A stretch of DNA of 64,000 nt, from NCBI RefSeq assembly GCF_015712165.1, contig NZ_JADPZX010000001.1:3100001-3164000 (forward strand), written 5' to 3'. Each line of letters opens with the position of its first letter. Within the stretch, counting starts at the first letter, position 1. This stretch comes from Streptomyces spinoverrucosus (GTDB taxonomy: Bacteria; Actinomycetota; Actinomycetes; Streptomycetales; Streptomycetaceae). Under the pieces are notes generated by a model that worked only from the letters and a program-made list of their open reading frames with translations, was not told where the DNA came from and did not search any database. The position numbers and the translations under genes are program-made. Of the stretch, positions 1-8,134 are shown piece after piece.

Positions 1-2398
1 CCCCGAGGTAGCCCTTCACCGTGGCGAGTTCGGACTTGCTGAACCGCCGGACCTTGTCACCCTGGATCTTCTTGACGTTGGCGGTGGTCGCCACGTCGTA
101 CTCGGCGGCCGTGCCCTTCGTCCACTGGCCGCCCCAGGTCTGGCTGAGGCCGCTCGTGATCTCGCCGCCCAGGTGGGCCATCCGCAGATCGGCGAAGGAG
201 CCGGCGCCGAAGCCGAAGCCGATGCCCGCGCTCTCCAGGAAGTACGAGACCGTCGCGGACCGGGGCTTGGCCGCGGCGTCCGGGACCGTGATGGTCGCGG
301 ACTTGGTCTTACGGGCGTCGATCGTCACCGAGGTGTTCTTGGTGACGGTCAGCCGCGGCTGGACCAGCCAGTCGAGGCCGCCCTCCAGGTTGACGAAGTC
401 CTTGGCGATCCAGGCGTCCATCAGGTAGGTGCCCTTGGGCACGCGCATTTTGGTGGTGCCGGACGCGACGACCGGCACCTGGTAGGCGCGGCCGTTGCCC
501 AGGCCCGAGTAGCCGAGCAGCGCGGTGTTGTAGTCGTCCGTGCCCTGCCCGTCGCGGCCGATGTGCTTGACCGTGACGTCGTACGACTCCATCTCGCGCT
601 GCACCGCGGCGGCCGTGCGGACGCTCTGCCCGCCACCCGTCGCGGTCACGTACGCGGAGTACGCGCCGTCAAGGGTGCCGCCCAGCTTGGTGTTGACGGT
701 CATGTCGACGGAGGCCTTGCCGCCCGCCGGGACGGTCACCTTCGTCGCACCGAGCTTGAAGAAGCCCGCCGGGGCCGCCTGGCCCTTGGGGTTGGTGGCG
801 GTGACCTTCAGGTCCAGCGTGACGTCGGTGGTGCCGAGGTTGTGGTACGTCAGCGGCTTGGTGACCGGGGTGTCGTCGGTGTGCGGCCACTGCTGGACGC
901 CGAAGCTCACCGACACCGGGTCGGCGACCACGGTCTGCTTGATGGCCTTGTCGACCTGGATGCGGCCCGAGCCCTGCTCGAACGGCGTGTAGGCGCCGCC
1001 CTTGGTGGACGCGGTCAGCGCGCCCTTGATCTCGGCGTACGTCCAGTCCGGGTGCTGCTGCTTGAGGATCGCCGCCGCGCCCGCCACATGCGGGGTCGCC
1101 ATCGACGTACCCGAGATGGTCAGGTAGCCGGCCGGGTTCTCGCCGACCTCCTGGGCGATGGCGCTGCCCTTGGCGGCGGCCGCGGTGATGTCCACACCGG
1201 GCGCGGTGACGTCCGGCTTGATGGCGCCGTCGCCGACGCGCGGGCCGGTGCTGGAGAAGCCGGCCAGCAGGTCCTTGTCGTCCACGGCGCCGACGGTGAG
1301 CGCGGCCTCCGCGCTGCCCGGCGAACCGACGGACTCCGGACCGGAGTTGCCGGCCGCGATGGCGAAGAGGATGCCCTTGTCGGCGGAGAGCCGGTTGACG
1401 GCCGCCTCCAGCGGGTCGACCTCCGGGGTGTCCATGCCGCCGAGGCTGAGGTTGACGACGTCGGCGCCCTGCTCGGCCGCCCACTCCATGCCGGCCAGGA
1501 TGCCGGAGTCGTCGCCGAAGCCGCTGTCGTCGAGGACCTTGCCGTTGAGGATCTCGGCGCCCGGCGCCACACCCTTGAACTTGCCGCCGGACTTCGCGCC
1601 GGTGCCGGCCGCGATGGAGGCGACGTGCGTGCCGTGGCCCTGCTTGTCGGTGGCGTCGGCGGCGGCGGTGAAGTTCTTCGACGCGACCACCTTCGACTTG
1701 AGGTCGGCATGGGTGGTGTCCACGCCGGTGTCGAGGACGGCGATCTTCACGCCCTTGCCGTCGTAGCCGGCGGTCCAGGCCTTGGGGGCGCCGATCTGCG
1801 GGACGGACTTGTCGAGGGTGGCCTTGCGGACCCCGTCGAGCCAGACGTGCGCGATGCCGGAGACGGTCTTGTCGCCGTTGGTGACCGCGTCCCACAGCTC
1901 GGGCGTGTCCTTGGGCGCGGTCTGCACGGCGTCCGCGTTCAGCGACTTCAGGTTCCGGCGCAGGGTGCCCGCGTCGCGGACGTCGGCCTTGGCGGCGGTG
2001 GCGGCGCCCTTGTAGCCGACGATGACCTTCAGGCCGTTCTTCTGGGCCTTGCGGGTCGCGGACTTGTTCAACTCGGTGATGTCGAACAGCCGCTGGTCCA
2101 GCGTGCCGGTGGCGACCAGGCGGGCCGCGTCGGCGGGTATCACGAGCGTGTGGCCGTTGGCCTTACGAATCTGCACCGGTATGTGCTCGCGGCCCTCGGC
2201 CCGGTCCACGCCGACGACCCGCCCCTTGGCGTCCACGGAGACCCGGTCACCGGTGATCAGGGTGATGCGGTGATGCGACGTGAGCTTCGCAGGGCCGTTC
2301 GGGCTCTGCTCCGGCTTCGCACTCGCCGGGCTGGTCAGTCCCGCTGCGAGGGCGACGGCGGCCGCGGTGGCGACTGCGGCGGCGCCGGCTCTCTTCAC
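1..2398 (-). CDS. Secreted subtilisin-like serine protease (S8), 3' end off the window
   Basis: About 799 residues are visible; the C-terminus lies beyond position 1. The N-terminus has a basic tip and an Ala-rich signal peptide ending near SPASA, then a propeptide-like region. The catalytic triad follows in the S8 order: Asp in VLDTGVD (about 1718-1738), His in GHGTHV (about 1621-1641) and Ser in GTSMATPHVAG (about 1090-1125). It is therefore an exported endopeptidase, probably acting outside the cell or on the wall. I chose the GTG at 2398; a TTG at 2410 is in frame, and GGGGGAG at about 2413-2419 could serve either. A long opposite-strand frame here is a codon-bias shadow. The substrate is unknown. 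Confidence 0.9.
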   Translation of the reverse strand, partial: MKRAGAAAVATAAAVALAAGLTSPASAKPEQSPNGPAKLTSHHRITLITGDRVSVDAKGRVVGVDRAEGREHIPVQIRKANGHTLVIPADAARLVATGTLDQRLFDITELNKSATRKAQKNGLKVIVGYKGAATAAKADVRDAGTLRRNLKSLNADAVQTAPKDTPELWDAVTNGDKTVSGIAHVWLDGVRKATLDKSVPQIGAPKAWTAGYDGKGVKIAVLDTGVDTTHADLKSKVVASKNFTAAADATDKQGHGTHVASIAAGTGAKSGGKFKGVAPGAEILNGKVLDDSGFGDDSGILAGMEWAAEQGADVVNLSLGGMDTPEVDPLEAAVNRLSADKGILFAIAAGNSGPESVGSPGSAEAALTVGAVDDKDLLAGFSSTGPRVGDGAIKPDVTAPGVDITAAAAKGSAIAQEVGENPAGYLTISGTSMATPHVAGAAAILKQQHPDWTYAEIKGALTASTKGGAYTPFEQGSGRIQVDKAIKQTVVADPVSVSFGVQQWPHTDDTPVTKPLTYHNLGTTDVTLDLKVTATNPKGQAAPAGFFKLGATKVTVPAGGKASVDMTVNTKLGGTLDGAYSAYVTATGGGQSVRTAAAVQREMESYDVTVKHIGRDGQGTDDYNTALLGYSGLGNGRAYQVPVVASGTTKMRVPKGTYLMDAWIAKDFVNLEGGLDWLVQPRLTVTKNTSVTIDARKTKSATITVPDAAAKPRSATVSYFLESAGIGFGFGAGSFADLRMAHLGGEITSGLSQTWGGQWTKGTAAEYDVATTANVKKIQGDKVRRFSKSELATVKGYLG

Positions 2399-2487
2399 TT
2401 GTCTGCGCAAAACTCCCCCTGGAGTTGAGTAACCGGACGAATCCCCATTCACCCGGCCGGGGGTGGTTCCGCACACATGCTCGTGCA

Positions 2488-2519
2488 ACCCCCCGGAATC
2501 ACGCAGTATGCCGGGGGGT
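2488..2519 (-). terminator. Hairpin downstream of the ABC ATPase gene
   Basis: Inverted repeat ACCCCCCGG / CCGGGGGGT (9 bp, 14-nt loop) lies 90 bp beyond the stop of the ATPase gene and upstream of the protease gene. It has no clear U-tract, so factor-independent termination is only inferred. Confidence 0.4.
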
Positions 2520-2609
2520 GATCAGCTTCCTCAATAGAGATGTCTGTCACGAGTTGGCCATAAAGACGAATGAACCGTGAACTCGCGATGGCCACGGCGG
2601 CGCGGGCCG

Positions 2610-3299
2610 CTACGAGTTGGCGTTCTCCTTCACCGTGATCCGTCCCTTGCGGATCGTCGCCAGCCGCGGGGCCTTCTTCGCGATGGCGGAGTCGTGGGTG
2701 ACCATGATGAAGGTGAGCCCGAGCTCCTTCCAGGTGCGTTCGAGTACGTCCATGATCTCGTCGCGCATCGACTCGTCGAGGTTTCCGGTGGGTTCGTCGG
2801 CCAGCAGCACCTTCGGCTGCTTCACCAGCGCCCGCGCGATGGCGACCCGCTGCTGCTGACCGCCGGACATCTCCCCGGGCAGATGCCCCAGCCGCTCACC
2901 GAGCCCGACCGACTCCAGCGCCTCGGCGGCCCGTTCACGCCGTTCCCCGGCCTTGATTCCGAGGGGTACGAGGGCGGTCTCGACGTTCTCCTGGGCGGTG
3001 AGCGTCGGGATGAGGTTGAAGCTCTGGAAGACGAAGCCGATGTTCTCGCTGCGCACCCGGGTGAGCCGGGCCTCGGGCAGCCGGGCCAGGTCGGTCCCGT
3101 CGAGGACGACCTCGCCGGAGGTGGGCCGGTCCAGGCCGCCGAGCATCTGCAGCAGCGTCGACTTGCCGCCGCCGGTGGGGCCCTGGATGACCAGCCGGTC
3201 GCCGTCGGCGATGGTGAGGTCGACGCCGTCCAGCGCGCGCACGGTGTCCTTGCCCCGGCTGTAGTGCTTGGTGACGCCTCTGAGTTCGTACATGGTCAA
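2610..3299 (-). CDS. ABC transporter ATP-binding protein, MacB/LolD type
   Basis: A 229-residue nucleotide-binding subunit. Seen: Walker A GPTGGGKST (about residues 40-48), Q-loop FQSFNL, signature LSGGQ-type MSGGQQQRVAIARAL, Walker B VLLADEPTGNLD and switch His in VTHD. The GNLD Walker B extension and the length are typical of the MacB/LolD/FtsE branch, whose members power extrusion of lipoproteins, peptides or macrolides with an FtsX-like permease. The permease gene lies 120 bp upstream on the same strand, so the two form an operon. The cargo cannot be told from sequence. Confidence 0.93.
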   Translation of the reverse strand: MTMYELRGVTKHYSRGKDTVRALDGVDLTIADGDRLVIQGPTGGGKSTLLQMLGGLDRPTSGEVVLDGTDLARLPEARLTRVRSENIGFVFQSFNLIPTLTAQENVETALVPLGIKAGERRERAAEALESVGLGERLGHLPGEMSGGQQQRVAIARALVKQPKVLLADEPTGNLDESMRDEIMDVLERTWKELGLTFIMVTHDSAIAKKAPRLATIRKGRITVKENANS

Positions 3300-3354
3300 T
3301 GGCTCCTGGGTGGGGTTCGGGGGTGGTGCGCATCGGGTTCGACTGCGGGTTCGC

Positions 3355-3385
3355 GGGGGCTGGTCGCGCAGTTCCCCGCGCCCCC
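3355..3385. repeat. Streptomyces intergenic palindrome, copy A
   Basis: The segment has complementary GGGGGC and GCCCCC ends around GCGCAGTTCCCCGCGC. The same sequence recurs at 25050-25086 and 20833-20856, and in degenerate form at 17321-17340. This copy lies between the permease and ATPase genes of one operon, where its hairpin could reduce read-through. Confidence 0.7.
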
Positions 3386-3419
3386 GGGCAGGGCCGGCCC
3401 CGCCGGCCGGGACGGCCCG

Positions 3420-4871
3420 TTACTCCACGCGCCGCAACGCGTCCGCCGGCCGCAGGCGCGACGCCCGCCACCCGCCGAACGCGCCCGCGACGAGCCCACC
3501 GGTCACGGCCAGCCCGACCGCGAGGGCGATGGTCGTCACGCTCACGGGGGCCGTGAGGGCGACGTCGAGCGTGCGGGCCGCGGCCTGCCGCCCGGGACCG
3601 CCGCCGAATCCACCGCCGCCGGGACCGGTCGTCCCGCCACCGCCGCCGCCCAGTTCGGCCTGCAGGGTCGGGCTGATCGCGGTGACGACGTACGCCCCCG
3701 CCAGCCCGAGCGCGATCCCGAGCGCACCGCCGACCAGCCCGTTGACGACGGCCTCCCCGACCACCTGCCGGGTCACCCGCCCGGACCGCCAGCCGAGCGC
3801 CTTCAGCGTGCCGAACTCCCGCACCCGCCGGGACACCGCGGAGGACGTGAGCAGTCCGGCGACGAGGAACGCGGCCGCCAGCACCACGATCGACAGCCAC
3901 TTGCCGACGCTGGTGGCGAGGTCGGAGGCGGTGGACAGGGAGCCGGAGACGGTGTCCGCGAGGTCGGCGGAGGTCGTCACGGTCGTACCGGAGATGTTCT
4001 TCTGGATCGTGGACTTGACGGCGTCGATCTGCTGGGAGTCGGCCGCCTTGACGTAGATCGTGGTGACCTTGTCCGCCGAGTCGCTGAGTGTCTGCGCCTG
4101 CTTGAGCGGGATGTAGAGGTTGGCCGCCGCGTCCCCGCTCTCCGCGGTGGCGATGCCGATGACCTCGTACTTGACGCCCTTGATGGTGACCGTGTCACCG
4201 ACGGCCAGCTCCTTCTCCTTGGCGTAGGAGGAGTCGGCGACGACCACCTTGGCGTTGGTCTCGGAGGACGTGAAGGTACGGCCGCTGGTGATCTTCGAGG
4301 AGGTCAGCGGGCCGAGCTCGGGCTCGGTGACGTCGGTGCCGAAGACGGAGTAGTTGTTGACGTCGAAGTCCGCGCCGCCGCCCTGGACCCGGCCCTCGCC
4401 CGGCTGGCCGGACGGCTGCCCGCCGCCGGCACCACCGCCACCCTGCTGGAACTGACCGCGGGTGAACTGGCCACTGACCTTGATGACTTGCAGGCTCAGC
4501 CCACCGACGGCGTTCGAGACGCCGTCCTGCGTGCCGACCTTCGACACGGTCGAACTCGCCAGGGTCTCGAAGCCCTGGACCATCACCCGGTCGCTGCTCT
4601 GCTCCTCGTCGGAGCCGCTGTCCTGCGCGTCGAACCGGAACCGCGGCCCTTGGGCCTGCCCCTCCTCCTGCGGATCGGCGGCCTTGGTGACGGTCATGTC
4701 GGTGCCGAGGCCGTACAGCGACTGCAGGACCTTGTCCTGTGCCTGACCCATGCCGGAGGACACGGAGTTGACGACGATGACCAGCGCGATGCCCAGCGCA
4801 AGGCCGGAGGCGACGACGAGGGCCGCCTTTCTGCGGCGGCGCAGTTCGCGCCTCAGGTAGGTGAAGAACAT
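3420..4871 (-). CDS. ABC transporter permease, MacB/FtsX family
   Basis: A 483-residue membrane subunit with the usual MacB-like plan. There is one N-terminal membrane helix after a basic tip (about residues 15-38), a large extracytoplasmic domain of about 260 residues (MacB_PCD-like, with the phrase VVVADSSYAKEKELAVGDTV), then three C-terminal helices forming the FtsX domain (LSIVVLAAAFLVAGLL, GGALGIALGLAGAYV, IALAVGLAVTGGLVAG). A Gly-rich stretch at about residues 396-422 sits between the second and third C-terminal helices, an unusual insertion for the family. It should pair with the ATPase just downstream. The substrate is unknown; envelope stress or peptide export is typical. Confidence 0.92.
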   Translation of the reverse strand: MFFTYLRRELRRRRKAALVVASGLALGIALVIVVNSVSSGMGQAQDKVLQSLYGLGTDMTVTKAADPQEEGQAQGPRFRFDAQDSGSDEEQSSDRVMVQGFETLASSTVSKVGTQDGVSNAVGGLSLQVIKVSGQFTRGQFQQGGGGAGGGQPSGQPGEGRVQGGGADFDVNNYSVFGTDVTEPELGPLTSSKITSGRTFTSSETNAKVVVADSSYAKEKELAVGDTVTIKGVKYEVIGIATAESGDAAANLYIPLKQAQTLSDSADKVTTIYVKAADSQQIDAVKSTIQKNISGTTVTTSADLADTVSGSLSTASDLATSVGKWLSIVVLAAAFLVAGLLTSSAVSRRVREFGTLKALGWRSGRVTRQVVGEAVVNGLVGGALGIALGLAGAYVVTAISPTLQAELGGGGGGTTGPGGGGFGGGPGRQAAARTLDVALTAPVSVTTIALAVGLAVTGGLVAGAFGGWRASRLRPADALRRVE

Positions 4872-4957
4872 GCGCCGAAAGCTAGGGACGCACCGTGATG
4901 GCCGAATAAGGCCGGGATAAGAGAAGGATGAGAAGACAGGGATGACAAGCGGCAGGA

Positions 4958-4997
4958 AACGACAGAGGCCGCCCGGCGCGGGGCGGCCTCTGTCGTT
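4958..4997 (-). terminator. Strong terminator of the L,D-transpeptidase gene
   Basis: A perfect 17-bp stem (arms 4958-4974 and 4981-4997, core GACAGAGGCCGCCC) with a 6-nt loop begins 24 bp after the transpeptidase stop. Read on the minus strand, the descending arm ends in CGTT followed by TCC, so there is no long U-tract, as is common in Streptomyces. Confidence 0.85.
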
Positions 4998-5020
4998 GAG
5001 CGTGCGTCAGAAAGCGCGGG

Positions 5021-6271
5021 TCAGACGGCGGAACCGGCCTTCCACTGCTCCCAGCTCATGTTCCAGCCGTTGAGCCCGTTGTCCGGCGCGATGGTCTTGT
5101 CGCCGGTGTTCTGGACGACCACGACGTCACCGACGATCGAGTTGTTGTAGAACCAAGCGCCCTCGGTGTTCGGGTCGTTGGCACCCTTGGTGTCGTTCAG
5201 CCCGACACAGCCGTGGCTGGTGTTGACGCTGCCGAAGATGGAGTCGGCGCCCCAGTAGTTGCCGTGGATGAAGGTGCCGGAGCTGGACAGCCGCATGGCG
5301 TGCGGGACGTCCTTGATGTCGTACTCGCCCTTGCCGTCGTCGTCGGTGAAGCCGACCGTCGCGCCGTTCATCCGGGTCTCCTTGAACTTCTCGGAGATCA
5401 CCATCTGGCCCTCGTACGTCTTGTTCTCGGGCGAGCCGGCGGAGATCGGGATGGTCTTGACGACCTTGCCGTCCTGCGTGACCTTCATCTGCTTGGTCTG
5501 CGCGTCGACGTAGGAGACCTGGTTGCGGCCGATGGTGAAGGAGACCGACTTCTGCTGGACGCCGTAGACACCCTCGGCGCCCTCGACGCCGTCGAGCGCC
5601 AGCTTCAGCGTGACGGTGGAGCCTTCCTGCCAGTAGTCCTCGGGACGGCAGTCCATGCGGTTGGCGTTGAACCAGTGGCAGGCGACCTCCTGGCCGCTGC
5701 TGGTGGAGACGGTGATGCCCTTCTGGACGTCCGCCTTGTTGGTGATCGCCTTGTCGAAGTTGATCGACACCGGCATGCCGACGCCGACGGTGGAGCCGTC
5801 GTCCGGCGTGAAGGTGCCTATGAAGCTGTTGTCCGGGGAGACCGTGGTGAAGGAGGCGTTCTCGTGGGCCTCCAGGCCCTTGGCGTCCTTCGCGGTCACC
5901 GCGACCTTGTAGCGGGTGGAGCGCTCCAGCTGGACGCTGGGCTTCCAGCTGGTCTTGTCGGCCGAGATCTCGCCCTCGACGGCGGTCCCGTCGACGGTCG
6001 TCATCGACACCTCGGTGAGCGTGCCCTTGCTCACGGTGACGGCCGCCGAGTTGTTGATGGAGGCGTTCGTCGAGCCGTCCTTGGGGGTGATCTCGATCTG
6101 GGCCTCGGAGGTCTTCTGCGCCGCCGCCTCGTCGACCTTGGCCTGCGAGGTGTCGTTGCCGCCGTCGTTGTCGGCGGCCTCCCCGCTGCCGGAGCACGCC
6201 GAGAGCACCAGTACGCCGCCGAGCAGTGCGGTCGCGGCCCTCAGGCCCCTGAGCCGCTTACTGTTCGTCAT
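5021..6271 (-). CDS. L,D-transpeptidase lipoprotein (YkuD with Ig-like domains)
   Basis: A 416-residue exported enzyme that would form 3-3 peptidoglycan cross-links or anchor molecules to the wall. Seen: a signal peptide with lipobox LSAC (lipidated Cys near residue 27), an Asp/Ala-rich linker, one or two Ig-like domains (about residues 50-240, with DGSTNASIN and DGSTVGVGMPVSINF), then a C-terminal YkuD domain with HGNYWG and the catalytic SHGCVGL motif (Cys355). This resembles the mycobacterial LdtMt2 plan. The ATG at 6271 is preceded by GGAGAAG; an upstream ATG at 6286 contains that ribosome site, so 6271 is preferred. Confidence 0.93.
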   Translation of the reverse strand: MTNSKRLRGLRAATALLGGVLVLSACSGSGEAADNDGGNDTSQAKVDEAAAQKTSEAQIEITPKDGSTNASINNSAAVTVSKGTLTEVSMTTVDGTAVEGEISADKTSWKPSVQLERSTRYKVAVTAKDAKGLEAHENASFTTVSPDNSFIGTFTPDDGSTVGVGMPVSINFDKAITNKADVQKGITVSTSSGQEVACHWFNANRMDCRPEDYWQEGSTVTLKLALDGVEGAEGVYGVQQKSVSFTIGRNQVSYVDAQTKQMKVTQDGKVVKTIPISAGSPENKTYEGQMVISEKFKETRMNGATVGFTDDDGKGEYDIKDVPHAMRLSSSGTFIHGNYWGADSIFGSVNTSHGCVGLNDTKGANDPNTEGAWFYNNSIVGDVVVVQNTGDKTIAPDNGLNGWNMSWEQWKAGSAV

Positions 6272-6449
6272 CACACGCTTCTCCATCGTTGCCGATTCCC
6301 CAGAACCCCAGGAGTCCCCGTCAAGAGATTCAACGCTACGACCGGTTCGTCCCGTTCCACTTTCCCTCGATGTGTGGGGCTCACCACGTCCGCCGTGGCG
6401 GGTGACACATGGTGCGGGTGTCGGTCCGTGCGCCCCTTGAGACGAATGA

Positions 6450-6477
6450 ACCCCGGGCGGCGGTTGCCGCCCGGGGT
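6450..6477 (-). terminator. Terminator after the acidic protein gene
   Basis: Perfect 12-bp stem ACCCCGGGCGGC / GCCGCCCGGGGT with a GGTT tetraloop, 20 bp past the stop of the gene ending at 6498. Confidence 0.8.
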
Positions 6478-6497
6478 CACGATTTTCCCAAGCCGCG

Positions 6498-6842
6498 TCA
6501 GCCGACCCGCTCTTCCTCTTCCTCGTCGTCCACATCATCGTCGTCGAGGTCCCAGTCCGGCGAATCGGGGTCGTAGTCCACCTGCTCGCTGCTCCAGGAG
6601 GCCTGCTGGAGTTCGACCCCGGGCACCTCGCTGACCAGATCGAACGGGTCAACGAGATACGCCAGCGCCTCCGCGGTGTCCTCCGTCACAGCGCTCTCGG
6701 CGTGTACCCGTTCCTCGGCCTGCATATCGGCGTCCTCGGAGATCCGCCGTCGCGCCGCCCGGATCACGGCCTCGGCGTCGTCGACCTGGAGGACGAGTTC
6801 CACCCGAAGCCGCACAAAACCTGATGTCTCTGGAGTGCTCAT
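6498..6842 (-). CDS. Conserved acidic hypothetical protein
   Basis: A 114-residue soluble protein with no signal peptide or membrane helix. It opens with MSTPETSGFVRLRVELVLQ and has a helical middle rich in Ala and Glu. The C-terminal 25 residues are almost all Asp and Glu (DLDDDDVDDEEEEERVG). I do not recognise a domain. The start at 6842 gives a compact N-terminal beta-strand-like segment; a longer frame runs upstream but overlaps the divergent gene's promoter region. The acidic tail could bind cations or a basic partner, but no function can be assigned. Confidence 0.75.
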   Translation of the reverse strand: MSTPETSGFVRLRVELVLQVDDAEAVIRAARRRISEDADMQAEERVHAESAVTEDTAEALAYLVDPFDLVSEVPGVELQQASWSSEQVDYDPDSPDWDLDDDDVDDEEEEERVG

Positions 6843-6951
6843 GCTCGGAGAGTACGGCCCGGGGGGCCCGCGACTTTCCCGCGACCCGCGACTTTCACTA
6901 GCATCGCCCCACACGGCCAATTCGCCAGCGTCACAAGGGGATCGATATTCC

Positions 6952-7263
6952 GTGTCATCCGCTCGTCGTCCGTTGCTGACCGCCACCGCCGCGGGCACCC
7001 TGCTGGGGGCCCTGTGGTTCGTCCCCTCCGCGAACGCGACGGCGGACGGCCCGACAAGAGAGCGGTCCACGGTGACGCAGATGACGCAGGCCAGGGTGGC
7101 GACCACGACCACCGACACGACCGGCACTCAGACCGACGGCACCCGGCTGGCCGACACCGGCAGCTTCGACAGCACCCCGTACGTCGTCGGCGGCACGTTC
7201 TGTCTGGCACTGGGTGCCGGATTCGTGGTGTATTCGGTGCGTCGGGAACGCCTCGGGTTCTGA
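6952..7263 (+). CDS. Small exported protein with LADTG sortase-type signal
   Basis: A 103-residue precursor. It begins with MSSARRPLL and a hydrophobic signal (residues 8-29, cleavage near ANA). A short Thr-rich linker follows (about 30-65), then LADTG (66-70), a hydrophobic helix (about 76-95) and a basic tail RRERLGF. Motif, helix and positive tail together form a cell-wall sorting signal. LAXTG is the form used by Streptomyces class E sortases on chaplins. After cleavage the surface peptide would be only about 35-40 residues. The GTG at 6952 follows AAGGGG. The gene diverges from the acidic protein gene. Confidence 0.8.
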   Translation: MSSARRPLLTATAAGTLLGALWFVPSANATADGPTRERSTVTQMTQARVATTTTDTTGTQTDGTRLADTGSFDSTPYVVGGTFCLALGAGFVVYSVRRERLGF

Positions 7264-7284
7264 GAATGTTCTGAAAAACTCGGC

Positions 7285-7314
7285 TTGACGTGTCCTTGAC
7301 CTGAGCCTCATAGT
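7285..7314 (+). promoter_or_regulatory. Leaderless promoter for the lipoprotein gene
   Basis: -35 TTGACG (7285-7290), 18-nt spacer, -10 CATAGT (7309-7314), then 6 nt to the ATG at 7321. No Shine-Dalgarno sequence precedes the ATG, so transcription probably starts at the start codon. Confidence 0.55.
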
Positions 7315-7320
7315 CCGCTC

Positions 7321-8091
7321 ATGAAGAGATCATCGAGGGCGCGCATAGGCGCCACGGTCGCCGTGAGCGCGTTGTCGCTCGCCCTCATCACCGGTTGTGG
7401 CGGGGAGTCGGACAGTTCCACCGACTCCAAGGGCACGGAGTCCTCCTCCTCTCCGGCTCAGGCCGCCAAGGCGCTCAGCGCCGCCGAGCTGGAGAAGCTG
7501 CTGCTCGCGCAGGGCGAGGTCAAGGGTTACAAGGTCGACTCGGGGGACGACACCCTCCCGAAGTCCAAGTCCGAGGTGAAGACCGACAAGGCGGAGTGCG
7601 ACCCGCTCGCCTGGGCCACCGCCGGTCTCGCCCCGGGCGACACGGAAGCGAACGCCAGCAACAACGTCGCGGAGGACAAGGCGTCGACCGCCACCGCGCA
7701 GCCGGAGGACGTCGCCGACGCCTTCAACGTCAACATGACGTTCGTCGGCCTCTCGTCGTACGAAGGCGATGGCGCCGAGAAGGCCATGAAGGCCGTGTCC
7801 GACGGCGTCTCGGCCTGCTCCGGCGGGTACGGACTCACCGCCGGGGGCGAGAACTCGAAGGTCACCAAGGTCGCCACGGTGAAGGGCTCCGGGCTGGGTG
7901 ACGAGTCGGTGGCGTTCGCCGAGGACGTCGACATGGACGGCGAAGGCACGGCCACCTTCCACACCGAGGTGGTGCGCAAGGGCAACACCATCGCCACGTT
8001 CTACACCGTGAACTTCGCCGCACTCGGTACCGGCGAGGCGGCCGAGATCCCGGCGGCCGTGGTCGAGGCGCAGGTCGCCAAGCTCAAGTAA
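7321..8091 (+). CDS. Putative lipoprotein
   Basis: A 256-residue secreted lipoprotein. The signal peptide (MKRSSRARIG, then a hydrophobic core) ends in lipobox LITGC with Cys at about residue 26. A Ser/Thr/Gly-rich linker (about 27-52) precedes one globular domain of about 200 residues with two Cys, at ECDPLAW and SACSGGYG, which may pair. This matches the general form of actinobacterial sensor-like or LpqH/LppX-like lipoproteins, but I cannot name a family. The mRNA is likely leaderless. Confidence 0.85.
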   Translation: MKRSSRARIGATVAVSALSLALITGCGGESDSSTDSKGTESSSSPAQAAKALSAAELEKLLLAQGEVKGYKVDSGDDTLPKSKSEVKTDKAECDPLAWATAGLAPGDTEANASNNVAEDKASTATAQPEDVADAFNVNMTFVGLSSYEGDGAEKAMKAVSDGVSACSGGYGLTAGGENSKVTKVATVKGSGLGDESVAFAEDVDMDGEGTATFHTEVVRKGNTIATFYTVNFAALGTGEAAEIPAAVVEAQVAKLK

Positions 8092-8097
8092 TCTCCG

Positions 8098-8125
8098 GGG
8101 CCCTGCCGGTCGTACGGCAGGGCCC
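8098..8125. terminator. Bidirectional terminator between lipoprotein and hutH
   Basis: Perfect 11-bp stem GGGCCCTGCCG / CGGCAGGGCCC with a 6-nt loop in the 43-bp gap between two convergent genes. Confidence 0.85.
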
Positions 8126-8134
8126 TCAACCGTT

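Noticed and set aside
173..2428. 751-codon plus-strand frame across the protease gene
   Set aside because: Antisense shadow. The minus strand encodes the intact S8 triad; the plus frame gives Arg/Gly/Val-rich low-complexity protein.
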